Source of the DNA: Sabellastarte sp. h YS-2021
Taxonomy: Eukaryota; Annelida; Polychaeta; Sabellida; Sabellidae
Direction of reading: 5' to 3'
Assembly: GCA_964017235.1 (NCBI GenBank)
Contig: OZ024936.1
Span: forward strand, 33,688,040-33,752,039
DNA: 64,000 nt
The notes under the pieces were generated by a model. It did not search any database and had not been told where the DNA came from. It was given only the letters and a program-made list of their open reading frames with translations. Shown here one piece after another: positions 12,401 through 24,411 of the stretch. The first letter of the stretch is position 1; each line of letters begins with the position of its first letter. A program made the position numbers and the translations under genes.

Positions 12401-13902
12401 GTTCTTTTTTATTTTTAGTTTAGGCAATTGTCTTGGAAACCATATATTTTTTATTTTAGTGAAATCTGCTGGGTTTTTTAAAATTTTTAATGTACCTGTA
12501 CATGTGTATGTCCCTTGAAATAATAATAATGACAATTGTAAATTGGCTTTTATATAAAATATAAAACAAAGAGCCATTATCTAATATAACTAAAGAATAT
12601 TCTTTACAACTTGAGAGAAATTCTTTAAAATGAATAAAGAGTCTCTCAAGACGTTGCAAGTTACACATAACCACAGTGTTCAGGCTTTCATTAAAAGTTT
12701 GATAGATACAGGTAAAGAGTTGTATAGGAGCTATGGCACTGCAGATTTAATGGGTAGGATTTAACAGAGAAAATATCCCCAAGTCATGCATGTACAATTA
12801 GCATTTACTCACAAGAACATGTTCAGAAATTCCTTCTTAGTACATGGTGTCAAAATATTGGATATTTTCATACGTTCTATGTTCATAAGATCCTACATTC
12901 AGCATGTGTATCGGAATGTTTGCCACCCTCTGGTTATTCATATTTTAAATTTATATATTTGTGGATACTGTCTCTTTCAAAACAATGTTCAGGTTGTTAT
13001 CATGATGTGTAGTTCTTAAAGAGTGGAAAAAACAAATATTCAGTGGTTCATAAGTTTTTTACCACACCTTTTCTAAATTTCCACTGGCCAAATGTCTGCC
13101 TTCCAAATGTCCCGGATTCAAAAAAAGTATATAACATATGAAGAGGATAATGTACTCTTGCCACAAGTATAATACTGGTCATATATACAATAAGGGATGT
13201 TTTACTTTTACTTTTTAATTCAATTTTTTAGGAGCCAATTTCATCAAAACACCAGGTCTGTATTTCTCCCAATTGAAGAAAATACAGCCTTGAGGGGGTA
13301 ATAAAACATATACACCCAAAATAAAACAGTGTTATATCATTTAAAGTAATGAAAGACATTATTTGTGTTTTATATTATCAATGAAGAAATTTAAACACTG
13401 TCAAACTGTAGAAAATATAATTATATAGAAATCAAACAAGGGTAAATTGTTGAGGGCCAAATTTTATCTTGATATATTTGAAGTATATAGGTCACTGAAT
13501 ATTCGTTAAGGCTCCCCATCCTCTAAGAGTTATTGGCCCAGCTGGCCAACTCCATCTTCCAACCCGTCTTTGCGCCTCTAATTTATTGCTATAAAAGTCT
13601 GATACAATTAGTGTGTAGAGCACTAGGCATCCTCCAGCAAAGGTCAGGATCATGATTTTAGGCCACAGGAAGTGAGTACATTAACCACCATACCGCCAAG
13701 CTGTTAACCAAGGTTACTAGCATTCATAATAAAATCTAGATTACTCAAACATGGTCATTTAAACCAAAACAACATTTTTGGGAAAAAATTAAAAAATTTT
13801 TCAGTGTTTTTTCATCACTTTTCACAACTGTGCTCAAATGGACAAAAAGCTGACATGAACAAATGCAGCAGAAACAAAAATGTACTCATAAAAATACTAT
13901 TA
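9409..13902. other. start of the 33 kb intron, mostly unique AT-rich DNA
   Basis: No exon supported on either strand. 13066-13105 (CCACTGGCCAAATGTC, then CAAATGTCCCGGATTC) matches a segment at 30812-30852. 13600-13720 resembles a decayed SINE on the minus strand. The rest shows nothing. Confidence 0.4.
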
Positions 13903-14126
13903 GAGTAAGAAATCTAAAATTCGCCAGGAATCTAAAATTCGCCACTTCTAAAACCTTAGTTAATTTTATGAAGAAAATGATGTTTTGTCTTAAAATTGGT
14001 ATTTTTCAGTTCAAGAAGCCTTAATTTACTATACAGTCAACAAATCTCACCACAATTCATTTATTTTATTAGTATTTTCACATGTGTCGAATTTCAGATA
14101 TGTGGCAAATTTTAGATTTCTTACTC
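13903..14126. mobile_element. 224 bp MITE with TA target site (copy 2)
   Basis: Near-identical to the element at 5515-5739 across its whole length, including the doubled AATCTAAAATTCGCCA arm, and again flanked by TA (13901-13902 and 14127-14128). Several substitutions separate the copies. Confidence 0.9.
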
Positions 14127-15840
14127 TATCAGTGTAAATATCTACCCAGGCTCTTACATTTTAGTTTCTTTAAGTAATTCCATGATGAATTTTGTGGAAT
14201 TGATAAAGCACCAAATATACAGAAAGGCTCTAAGGTTAAAAGGACATTCAGTGTTTTGTTATGTTTTTTTCCTGGAAAAACTCAAATACAAAGAATACCA
14301 TTACAGTTCTCAGTTTCCTGGTGTTTTTGTTTTTAAAAACTACTTTTATACACAGATCACATTCGAATTCAATTTACAGAATAAAGAGTATCAAAAGAGA
14401 CAATGTCTGTTATGTCATTAAAAATATATTTTCATTGTCCCTTTACCCATGCAAGACCCTATACATTATATGCAGGGCTGAAAGGGTTTCAGGATAGCTT
14501 TTGAAATCAAGAATAGTGTCATTTGTTTTGAGTGAATGAAAACACATTGTGTTTATCTTGGACAAATATTAATTGTGGCCTATGAAGCATCAATATATTT
14601 GTTTATATATTTTTATTTAAGAATTATTCAAATGAAGGAAGGAATAAGATGACACCAAAGCGTACGTAAAGACAAGGAGTTCAACATGCAGATGAATCCC
14701 TCTAAGTTTTTTCATAAGTTGAAATGTTATGGGTTTACCAAATACAATATTTTTTTGCTAGACATTTCAAAGCATTACAGGCAATACAGCGTGAAGAAAG
14801 AAATGCCTATTTTAAATCAGCCAAAGGAATTGTTCATGAAGACTTTTTTGATCAATAATTTTCTTTAATTGCCAACAAAATATTTTCCATTACTAGATAT
14901 TTAGTCACTCTTAAAAATTAATGTGTAAAGTTGTTATATTTGCATTCTGTTGACCTTCAAGATGATGCTGGTATGATATCCCAGCATTTTCACATGCTGC
15001 CATAAACCGCAGTCAAACCCATGGCTATAGGGATAAGGGACAGATGTTTGTCACAAATAAGGTCTGCAAACTCCAGGTTAGTTTTGTGTTATACAGGGAA
15101 TACGAAACCCCTCTTCACTTTCTCTTTCATTGGATCATGCACAGTTGATTTTCTACCATTCAGATGCCTCAATACCAGCTAATGTACACGAGTAACCTAT
15201 ATGTGATAATTACCCCTACCTCCAAAAGGAGAGTGTTGTGAGTATTCTGATCAAGTTCGTCTATCTGTCTGTTTGTCTGCACACCTAACTAAAAAAACTA
15301 CACATAGCAAGAACAGACTCCAGAATTTTTGAGGGATTTTTTAACAACATCTATAAAAATTTGAAGTAGACTGTTTGGAATTCCAAATTCATATTTTGAA
15401 CTCCAAATATGTATGTGGAATTCTCAAAATCTCAAAAACTATTTATCGCATTGGGGTCTTGTTTTCATATAACAGTGAGGTCTACCTTTGGCTCAGTTCT
15501 CCTTAAAGATGATCTGAATTTGCATTGAGACTACAGTATTTTTTAGGTATTTCTCACCAATATCTGGTTCCAGATCCCTTTGTGAGGGTTTCTACCCCCT
15601 CATGTATTGCTTATCTACCCATTTCCACCCTAGTGAAAAGTTTGTACACTCTTTCTTAATGGGATAATATCTCTGATTTTAATAATGCAAAACTTTGTTT
15701 ACATTTTTCCCAACAAACTGCATTAAATTTACATTAAAAAAAATTTAGATTGGAAATTTGTACTATGCCAATTTATGGTGTAATGGCTGTACAAGAAGTT
15801 CAAACTTTGACGCTTTTTTGTTGTTGTCAAAAGCATGATA
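14127..15840. other. non-coding intronic stretch
   Basis: No gene. 14940-15080 has tRNA-like/SINE-like pieces on the minus strand (CCATGGGTTTGACTGCGG) too weak to call. 15240-15290 has a TCTGTCTGTTTGTCTG run. Confidence 0.35.
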
Positions 15841-15924
15841 TAACAAGACCACTGCCGCGGTGTGTATCTCCCGCCGAGCATTAAAGGGGAAGAAATACCT
15901 TTTCCGAGATATTCACAATGATTT

Positions 15925-16545
15925 TATAGGTGAAGGTCACTACAGCAAGGGCAATGGTCAAATCAAGGTCAGACCATGACGTCGCACACCTACACCCCCT
16001 AACCAATGTCCCTACCAAGTATCAACTTCCTACACCTTACAGTTTCTGAGATATAGCCCGGACAAGATTTTTTAGGTCAAGGTCGCTACAGCAAGGTCAA
16101 AGATCAAATGAAGGTCAGACCATGACATTGCACACCTACACCCACTAACCAATGTCCCTACCAAGTATCAACTTCCTACACCTTATGGTTTCCGAGATAT
16201 AGCCCGGACAAGATTTTATAGGTCAAGGTCACTACAGCAAGGTCAAAGGTCAAATCAAGGTCAGACCATGACGTTGCACACCTACATCCCCTAACCAATG
16301 TTCCTACCAAGTATCAACTTCCTACACCTTACGGTTTCCGAGATATAGCTTGGACAAGATCTTCAAAATTGGGTCTCTGCGGCAAGGTCAAAGGTCAAAT
16401 CAGGGTCAGACCATGACGTTGCACACCTACACATCCTAACGAATGTCCCTACCAAGTACCAACTCCCTACACCTTACGGTTTGTGAGATATAGTCTGGAC
16501 AAACTTTTTCCCGCCACCTGCCCGCCCACCCGCCCATCGGGACAC
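15925..16545 (+). repeat. 146 bp tandem repeat, about 4 units, with nuclear-receptor half-sites
   Basis: CCATGAC.TTGCACACC recurs near 15974, 16120, 16266 and 16411 (145-146 spacing). Each unit has CTTACGGTTTCCGAGATATA and one or more AGGTCA half-sites. A perfect DR1, AGGTCAAAGGTCA, is at 16240-16252 and 16385-16397, and TCAAGGTCA is at 16223-16231. It ends in a C-rich CCCGCC/CGCCCATCGGGACACCATGG segment, as does the 53.3 kb copy. Confidence 0.9.
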
Positions 16546-16559
16546 CATGGGCTGTCGGG

Positions 16560-17367
16560 TAAAAAATAGATGAACAACATATTTGAGAGAAATTGTGTAG
16601 CTGCAATACTTTTGAAGATATAAGCCATTTACTCATTACGGTTATCATTAAAAATTGACAAAGTAGCTCTTACTCACTTAGCTATGGAGATACACTTACA
16701 AACTACTGACCATGTTGTAGCTGTGGAGAAAGTAGCTGAACAACATATTGGAACAAAATACTCTAAATGTAATAGTCTGAAAGTTATAAGCCATATAATT
16801 ATATTAGGTAAAGTGCTATTACTCAAATGTAGGCCAAAGGTCACCAAATCCAGTACAATAGGATACTCTTGTACTGCCCTGTGGGTCAAAAATTCGCTTG
16901 AAATTGCTCTATCTCTTACAGTTTGCGAGATATTTGTGATTTTTCACATTTTCACTAAAAGTAGCAATAAAGTAGCTATTACTCACTTGTACATTGAGCA
17001 ACAGTTGTGAAACTTAAACATGTTACAGTTCACAAAAAAGTAGATGAACAACATATTTGAGAGAAATTGTGTAGCTGCAATACTTTTGAAGATATAAGCC
17101 ATTTACTCATTATGGTTATCATTAAAAATTGACAAAGTAGCTATTACTCACTTAGCTATGGAGATACACTTCCAAACTACTGACCATGTTGTAGCTGTGG
17201 AGAAAGTAGTTGAACAACATATTGGAACAAAATACTCTAAATGCAATAGTTTGAGAGTTATAAGCCATATAGTTATATTAGGTAAAAGTGCTATTACTCA
17301 GTCAAAAGTAGGCCAAAGTTCACCAAACCCAACAGCATAGGATACCGTTGTACTACCCTGTGGCTCA
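16560..17367 (+). repeat. 474-480 bp tandem repeat, left block
   Basis: The module GCTATGGAGATACACTT..CAAACTACTGACCATG starts near 16681 and 17155. Within the unit, two subparts (GTAGATGAACAACATATTTG and GTAGCTGAACAACATATTG) are homologous. A third (TCAAAAATTCGCTTGAAATT then TTTGCGAGATATTTGTG) resembles the 170 bp repeats at 60 kb. Reading frames through it are repeat artefacts. Confidence 0.85.
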
Positions 17368-19143
17368 ATACTTTTAAGAGATAATTCGCATTTACTCATT
17401 TTGAGTAGGTGAGTAATTACCTACGGGTCTGAAACTTCACCATGTGAAAGCTCTCCCAAAAGTAGATGAATGAGCTATTTGATAAAAATTGGGTATCCGC
17501 AATACTTTTAGAGATAATTAGTATTTACTCATTTTGAGTAGGTGAATAATTAACTACAGGCCTGAAACTTCACCAAGTGAAAGCTCTCCCAAAAGTAGAT
17601 GAATGAGTTATTTGAGAAAATTTGGCTATCTGCAATACTTTTAAGAGATAATTTGCATTTACTCATTTTGAGTAGGTGAGTAATTATCTACGGGTCTGAA
17701 ACTTCGCCATGTGAAAGCTCTCCCAAAACTAGAAGAATGACTTATTTAAGAAAAATTGGCTATCTGCAATACTTTTAGAGATAATTTGTATTTACTCATT
17801 TTGAGTAGGTGAGTAATTACCTACGGGTCTGGAACTTCACCATGTGAAAGCTCTCCCAAAAGTAGATGAATGAGTTATTTGATAAAACTTGGGTATCCGC
17901 AATACTTTTACAGATAATTAGCATTTACTCATTTTGAGTAGGTGAATAATTAGCTACGGGTGTGAAACTTCACCAAGTGAAAGCTCTCCCAAAAGTAGGT
18001 GAATGAGTTATTTGAGAAAAATTGGCTATCTGCAATACTTTTAGAGATAATTCGCATTTACTCATTTTGAGTAGGTGAGTAATTAGCTATGGGTCTGAAA
18101 CTTCACCATGTGAAAGCTCTTCCAAAAGTAGGTGAATGAGTTATTTGAGAAAAATTGGCTATCTGCAATACTTTTAAGAGATAATTTGCATTTACTCAAT
18201 GACATTTTGAGTAGGTGAATAATTATCTACGGGTCTGAAACTTCACCATGCGAAAGCTCTCTCAAAAATAGATGAATGAGTTATTTGATAAAAATTGGGT
18301 CTCCGCAATAGTTTTAGAGATAATTAGCATTTACCCATTTTGAGTAGGTGAATAATTAGCTACGGGTGTGAAACTTCAAGTGAAAGCTCTCCCAAAAGTA
18401 GGTGAATGAGTTATTTCAAAAAAATTGGCTATCCGCAATACTTATAGAGATAATTTGCATTTACTCATTTTGAGTAGGTGAGTAATTAGCTATGGCTCTG
18501 AAACTTCACCATGTGAAAGCTCTTCCAAAAGTAGGTGAATGAGTTATTTGAGAAAAATTGGCTATCTGCAATACTTTTAAGAGATAATTTGCATTTACTC
18601 ATTTTGAGTAGGTGAGTAATTATCTACGGGTCTGAAACTTCGCCATGTGAAAGCTCTCCCAAAAGTAGATGAATGAGTTATTTGATAAAAATTGGGTATC
18701 CGCAATACTTTTAGAGATAATTAGCATTTACTCATTTTGAGTAGGCGAATAATTAGCTACGGGTCTGAAACTTCACCAAGTGAAAGCTCTCCCAAAAGTA
18801 GGTGAATGAGTTATTTGAGAAAAATTGGCTATCTGCAATACTTTTAGAGATAATTCGCATTTACTCATTTTGAGTAGGTGAGTAATTAGCTATGGGTCTG
18901 AAACTTCACCATGTGAAAGCTCTTCCAAAAGTAGGTGAATGAGTTACAGTATTTGAGAAAAATTGGCTATCTGCAATACTTTTAAGAGATAATTCGCATT
19001 TACTCATTTTGAGTAGGCGAGTAATTATCTACGGGTCTGAAACTTCACCATGTGAAAGCTCTCCCAAAAGTAGATCAATGAGTTATTTGATAAAAATTGG
19101 GTATCCGCAATACTTTTATAGATAATTAGCATTTACTCATTTT
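17368..19143 (+). repeat. 133 bp tandem array, about 13 units
   Basis: Unit landmarks are AAAGCTCTCCCAAAAGTAG, TTGGCTATCTGCAATACTTT, ATTTACTCATTTTGAGTAGG and GGGTCTGAAACTTCACC. The array replaces about 25 bases of one 480 bp unit: the left unit breaks after CCCTGTGGCTCA and the right resumes at CTCTTACGGTTTGCG. Units differ by clustered substitutions that recur in an alternating pattern, suggesting higher-order structure. Confidence 0.92.
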
Positions 19144-20520
19144 GCTCTTACGGTTTGCGAGATATTTGTGATTTTTCACATTTTCACTAAAAGTAGGAAT
19201 AAAGTAGCCATTACTCAATTGTGCATTGAGCAACAGTTGTGAAACTTCAATATGTTACAGTTCACAAAAAAGTAGATGAACAACATATTTGAGAGAAATT
19301 GTGTAGCTGCAATACTTTTGAAGATATAAGCCATTTACTCATTATGGTTATCATTAAAAATTGACAAAGTAGCTATTACTCACTTAGCTATGGAGATACA
19401 CTTCCAAACTACTGACCATGTTGTAGCTGTGGAGAAAGTAGCTGAACAACATATTGCAACAAAATACTCTAAATGCAATAGTTTGAGAGTTATAAGCCAT
19501 ATAATTACATTAGGTAAAGTGCTATTACTCACTCAAAAGTAGGCCAAAGTTCACCAATCCCCTTAGCATAGGACATTGTTGTATCAACCTGTGGGTCAAA
19601 AATTCGCTCGAAATTGCCCTATCTCTTACGGTTTGCGAGATATTTGTGATTTTTCACATTTTCACTAAAAGTAGCAATAAAGTAGCCACTACTCACTTGT
19701 GCATTGAGCAACAGTTGTGAAACTTCAATATGTTACAGTTCACAAAAAAGTAGATGAACAACATAGTTGAGAGAAATTATGTAGCTGCAATACTTTTGAA
19801 GATATAAGCCATTTACTCATTATGGTTATCATTAAAAAGTGACAAAGTAGGTATTACTCCCTTAGCTATGGAGATACACTTCCAAACTACTGACCATGTT
19901 GTAGCTGTGGAGAAAGTAGCTGAACAACATATTGCAACAAAATACTCTAAATGCAATAGTTTGAGAGTTATAAGCCATATAATTACATTAGGTAAAAGTG
20001 CTATTACTCACTCAAAAGTAGGCCAAAGTTCACCAATCCCCTTAGCATAGGACATTGTTGTACCACCCTGTGGGTCAAAAATTCGCTCGAAATTGCTGTA
20101 TCTCTTACGGTTTGCGAGATATTTGTGATTTTTCACATTTTCACTAAAAGTAGCAATAAAGTAGCCATTACTCACTTGTACATTGATCAACAGCTGTGAA
20201 ACTTCAATATGTTACAGTTCACAAAAAAGTAGATGAACAACATATTTGAGATGAAATTGTGTAGCTGCAATACTTTTGAAGATATAAGCCATTTACTCAT
20301 TATGGTTATCATTAAAAATTGACAAAGTAGCTATTACTCACTTAGCTATGGAGATACACTTCCAAACTACTGACCATGTTGTAGCTGTGGAGAAAGTAGC
20401 TGAACAACATATTGCAACAAAATACTCTAAATGCAATAGTTTGAGAGTTATAAGCCATATAATTACATTAGGTAAAAGTGCTATTACTCACTCAAAAGTA
20501 GGCCAAAGTTCACCAAACCA
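19144..20520 (+). repeat. 480 bp tandem repeat, right block, nearly three units
   Basis: The GCTATGGAGATACACTTCC module recurs near 19386, 19866 and 20346. The last unit breaks at CACCAAACC and passes into the right-end segment with CACGCACGCACTCACCC before the terminal hairpin. Confidence 0.88.
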
Positions 20521-20668
20521 AAAAGATTTTGAAGAGTGTAAAAATTCATTAGGACAAGTAATTTACCAAAAATGTGTAACTGTAGTAGTTTCAGAGAAAA
20601 CTGCATGACCCACTCACGCACGCACTCACCCACGCACGCATGTACGCACACACATGGTGCAAATTATA

Positions 20669-20697
20669 ATCTCCCGCCGGCAAGCCAGGCGGGAGAT
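20669..20697. repeat. terminal hairpin of family 1 element
   Basis: Stem ATCTCCCGCC / GGCGGGAGAT, ten of ten pairs, loop GGCAAGCCA. A 3' hairpin is the expected termination signal of Helitron-like replication. Confidence 0.8.
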
Positions 20698-20702
20698 AAT
20701 AA

Positions 20703-22203
20703 CAAGGGGAAGAATTATCCATAATTTCTTGAAACAAGTACCAACAAGAAATTTAAGGTTGTCAGATGAACTTTATCGTGGTTATACATAGTAGGCAGAA
20801 AACCACTTTAAGGTGGCAAGATATTTATAAAATACCTGTACAGTGTTCCACAAATCAACCTTTAAAGGACCAAACAGCATTACATAAGCGATGAAAAAAT
20901 CTAATTCAAGTTTTTATAAACATAATGAGGTTTTCAGCACTTAATTATCACATGAAAGAGAATTGAATGAAATTTGTATGGTAGGTCACACAATGCAATA
21001 AACTGAAAACGTGACTCGATTTTATCAATTTTCTATAGCCATGGATTAAGAATGATGAAACCCACTGGCACACAAAATCCACCCCACATGAATTTAATCT
21101 CTGAATAGTATAAAAAATAAGTAAACTCGTATAAAAATACAAACATTGTGTAATACAAACATTGTGCATCATAATAACTAAATAAACACTCACAAAAGCT
21201 ACAAATTTGGCAAGAATTTTGCATAAATAAACTAGAAACAAGAACGTTATCGCAGCAAAAAATTTCAAATTTGGCAACAAATGTCATCAACTGTACACTG
21301 TTGCACTCTGAACAATAAATATCAAATATATAAGTAAACTAGGTTTGGAATGGCAAACTGGTGTACTTTATATCTGGTAAAAGCTATCAGAAATCATGTT
21401 AAAAAGCCTTGTATAAGTTAAATCACCTGTATAAAAGGAGTAACTGCATAGAATTGTTCTTTGTTCCACATAAATTCCATACTTTTTAGGGTAATTCTTG
21501 GATTACAATGTGTAACAGGAATTGACAAAGATAGTTTTATGTTTCAGGAACATGCCGCTTGAGGGTTGGGAAAACTTTGTTTAAATGCTTTCTATTGTGT
21601 TTACTGGTAGATATGACCATTAAGCATCACATTTCAATAGTAGATGACAGAATACAAACATAATAAAAGGATTAATGGTTACACTAATGGCAGCATTCTA
21701 TGTGTTTATATTTCTTGTGACAAAACACAGCCAATCAGGCAGAAAAAAACTCAAATTCTGTGGCCACTTTCACTCAAAGTTTTGCTCAGTTTATGTTTAA
21801 CTGTAAATGATGATAAATTAAAAATAAGCAACCTGTTTCCACTGAACTTATGGTTTACATACAGCCAAGACCTATTAAGTAGAATTTCAGTAGACTTGGG
21901 TTGGTACTCTGAAAAAAAACTCAAACTGAAGTCAAATATAATTCCTATTAATCTAGGGTTTCAACTTTAAATTTTAGTTTGAGTATGTACGTAGGTGGGT
22001 CTTTACTTGAGAATTCCAAACCTGAGTTTACACTTATGTATGACTGAGTGTGAGACTGAGTTTGAGATATTACATGAATACCAACCCGACAAAATGCTTC
22101 CATGAAACTAGACTTTTCAGATAAAAGGCTAAACGACAATAATTTTAAAAGACCCTCTACAGATTTTTATTTATGTCCGTGTGAAGGGGAGACTTCTACT
22201 GAT
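20703..22203. other. non-coding intronic stretch
   Basis: AT-rich, no repeat recognised. A 110-residue frame at 20948-21280 (minus) is rich in Phe/Leu/Ile/Tyr as expected from AT-rich noise. Confidence 0.4.
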
Positions 22204-22436
22204 CACTTATTTATTTGGATTTTTACTTCACTTTCAATGCTGTACAGGTCATATCATGACGGGTAGTTTTGTGGGCAGGAGAAACCAGTATATACAGTTG
22301 GTCAAGGCTCTGTACCGTAAACTGCCGACCATTGTTAAACAACTACCAACTTTCCCACATAAGGTTTGGGTTTGAACCGCTGACCTCAGAGGTGGGAGGC
22401 AAGTATATATATGTTACCACTGCCCCACCATGGCCC
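22204..22436 (-). mobile_element. tRNA-derived SINE (family 1)
   Basis: On the minus strand: A-box region GGTGGGGCAGTGGTAAC, an inserted TATATA stretch, the shared GCCTCCCACCTCTGAGGTC, and B box GCGGTTCAAACCC (22368-22380). The body matches 1-187 and the 3' tail is AAATAAATAAG-like. Confidence 0.85.
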
Positions 22437-23605
22437 ACTCCACTTCTCTACTGATCAGCACAGTGTAGAACATTCTTACTGCAATTTTAATACAAACACT
22501 GCCTAAGGGATCACAAACACCCAGCCAGGGACCTGGAGCAAGATACTGGTAAAAAATACCTGAAGAAATTCTGGAGTCTCAATACAGGTCAGAGTTATCT
22601 CTGAGGAGGACCAAACCTTGTGTGAAAATATGACAACAAATTGGAGGTATGGTTGTACAAACAAACAGACAATTGGACATAGATACAATACCCTCACCAC
22701 CCCTCGGGTGACAACTCTATAGGTATATTTTAAATAAACATTTACTTCAGGTTAGTATCTTTCAATGTTTAGGCCATATTTTATTAATATTTTATTAATA
22801 AGACTCCAGAGTTTGTTACATAAATATACTATACTTCTTTGTCTCATCAAACCAAAAGTAAAATTTTAGATGATTTAACTAAATTAATAATGCTTTTATA
22901 CTTCAAATAAGTAAAATTTGGTATCTGGTAATGTCACTGCCATTATAATTTACAATTTCTTAAGATTAAACAATTTTTTATGTTTTTTTATATTTCTTAA
23001 TATTTGTTACACATAATACCATTGCGAAAGATCGGAGTTAAAATCTCATGGACACTTTGCCTATTTGCATGACAAATGCTATAATACTATTTTCAATCTG
23101 GTTAGATAATAAGAAAATCCTTCAAAAGGTACACTAGAAGAAAGGATCATCAAAAAGAAAAATTATCTTTATCAATTTAATTTAAATCAGATAACTGAGA
23201 CAGAGAACCAGTTACAATGAACTCAGAACCCTAAATATGCACAGGATTTCTTTCCTTCATAAGCTACAAAAATGACACACAACACAATCTAAAATGTAAA
23301 CTAAAGTTGTAAGACTACAAAATCCTATTGACCTAAATGCAAATATAAATTTTCTCAAGATATTCAAATACTGAAATAATCCTAAAGCCAATTAAAATAT
23401 GCAACAACTACTTACACATGTTTAGTAAATGTCAAAACTGTCAATTGTTAAACTACAAATGAATTAGAAATCTCTACACTTAAATAATATCAAAAAATGT
23501 CATACCATATAATGAGATGATGTCTACATGATGTGTGATAATTGATAACAGTTGCTGATTTCCTGATTTACAACAATATTATGACGGCCAGTCCCTTATA
23601 TTTTC
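22437..23605. other. non-coding intronic stretch
   Basis: AT-rich; no gene or repeat supported beyond a TATTTTATTAA duplication near 22780. Confidence 0.4.
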
Positions 23606-23770
23606 AACAAAACAAAGTTCAAAGTTTGGGTTTTATGTCCTGTTCAACAGCCAGGGTCATATTGGGACAGGTCCTCAGCATTCCCCGTTGCCACTTGTGG
23701 GACTCGAACCCACACAGGTGAGAGCCTGTGATTAGATGCCAAACTTGCTAACCATAGGCCACTGAGGACC
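23606..23770 (-). mobile_element. tRNA-derived SINE (family 2), best-preserved copy
   Basis: On the minus strand it starts GGTCCTCAGTGGCCTATGG. An A-box-like TGGCCTATGGTTAGC is followed by a perfect B box, GTGGGTTCGAGTCCCAC. The body has GAGGACCTGTCCCAATATGA and the tail ends AAAACCCAAACTTTGAAC. No intact tRNA cloverleaf is needed to explain it. Confidence 0.88.
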
Positions 23771-24411
23771 TCTATACTTTCGACAAGACATTAATTTCTG
23801 TACTGGGACCTGATAACTTATTCCACTTTCAATTGAAGTGAACTTACTAAATGCACCCATTCTAGTTACAGAGTTACAACGTTCTTAATAGACATACTTA
23901 TTTGACTGTCAAACTGCTAAATCCTCCAGAAGATTCAGAGAAACCTTTGTGGCCTCCTTTCCAGTGTTCTCAGAATTGATTCACTGGATTGATTTTTATG
24001 CTTACACATTTCAGCATTGATGTGATTTTCTTTCATATGGAGTTTTCCTCCTTGCTACATTTTTTGCTGGTTACTGTAGAAGTTATTCATGCATAACATT
24101 TTATACAAAGAGGTCAAAGCTACATTTTTTACATTCAGCAAGTAAATTACATTTTTTTTCCACAATGAAAAACTATTTTCTTTGTTAAGACTTATTCTTC
24201 TCCAAGGTCATTTGGATCTTGTCGTAAGATAATTCACTTAATTTTCCTGATGGAAACTTGAATTGATAACTTTAAAAATTTTTGCTTTGCTTTCAAGGAT
24301 TATATTGCAAGAAATCAGTGACATCAATTAGTTTAGTGTAACTAATACCAGTTGTATGGTTAAAACACAAAAAATGTTCTATAAGTGTATATATGTATGT
24401 AAATGTATAAC
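23771..24411. other. non-coding intronic stretch
   Basis: Nothing supported. Confidence 0.35.

Larger units (their letters stand above)
15844..20702 (+). mobile_element. hairpin-ended element, family 1 (HINE/pearl-like), about 4.9 kb
   Basis: The left end is CAAGACCACTGCCGCGG, then ATCTCCCGCC at 15866-15875. The right end is a perfect 10 bp hairpin, ATCTCCCGCC (20669-20678), 9-base loop, GGCGGGAGAT (20688-20697). The left ATCTCCCGCC is therefore an inverted partner of the terminal hairpin arm. Between the ends lie 146, 480 and 133 bp tandem arrays and no protein-coding frame, so the element is non-autonomous. Short subterminal inverted repeats, a terminal hairpin and a tandem-repeat core are features described for Helentron-associated HINEs and bivalve pearl elements; assignment to them is inference. 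The same left end is found at 56338-56425. ATAACAAG occurs just outside or at both ends and may be part of the element or a chance target repeat. Confidence 0.7.

Noticed and set aside
20948-21280. 110-residue hydrophobic minus-strand frame.
   Set aside because: Composition of AT-rich noise (Phe, Leu, Ile, Tyr, Cys) and overlapped by another frame; no splice or repeat support.
23690-23770. Possible functional tRNA gene (perfect B box).
   Set aside because: The acceptor and anticodon stems do not form convincingly, and the flanking body and tail recur elsewhere, so it is a SINE.
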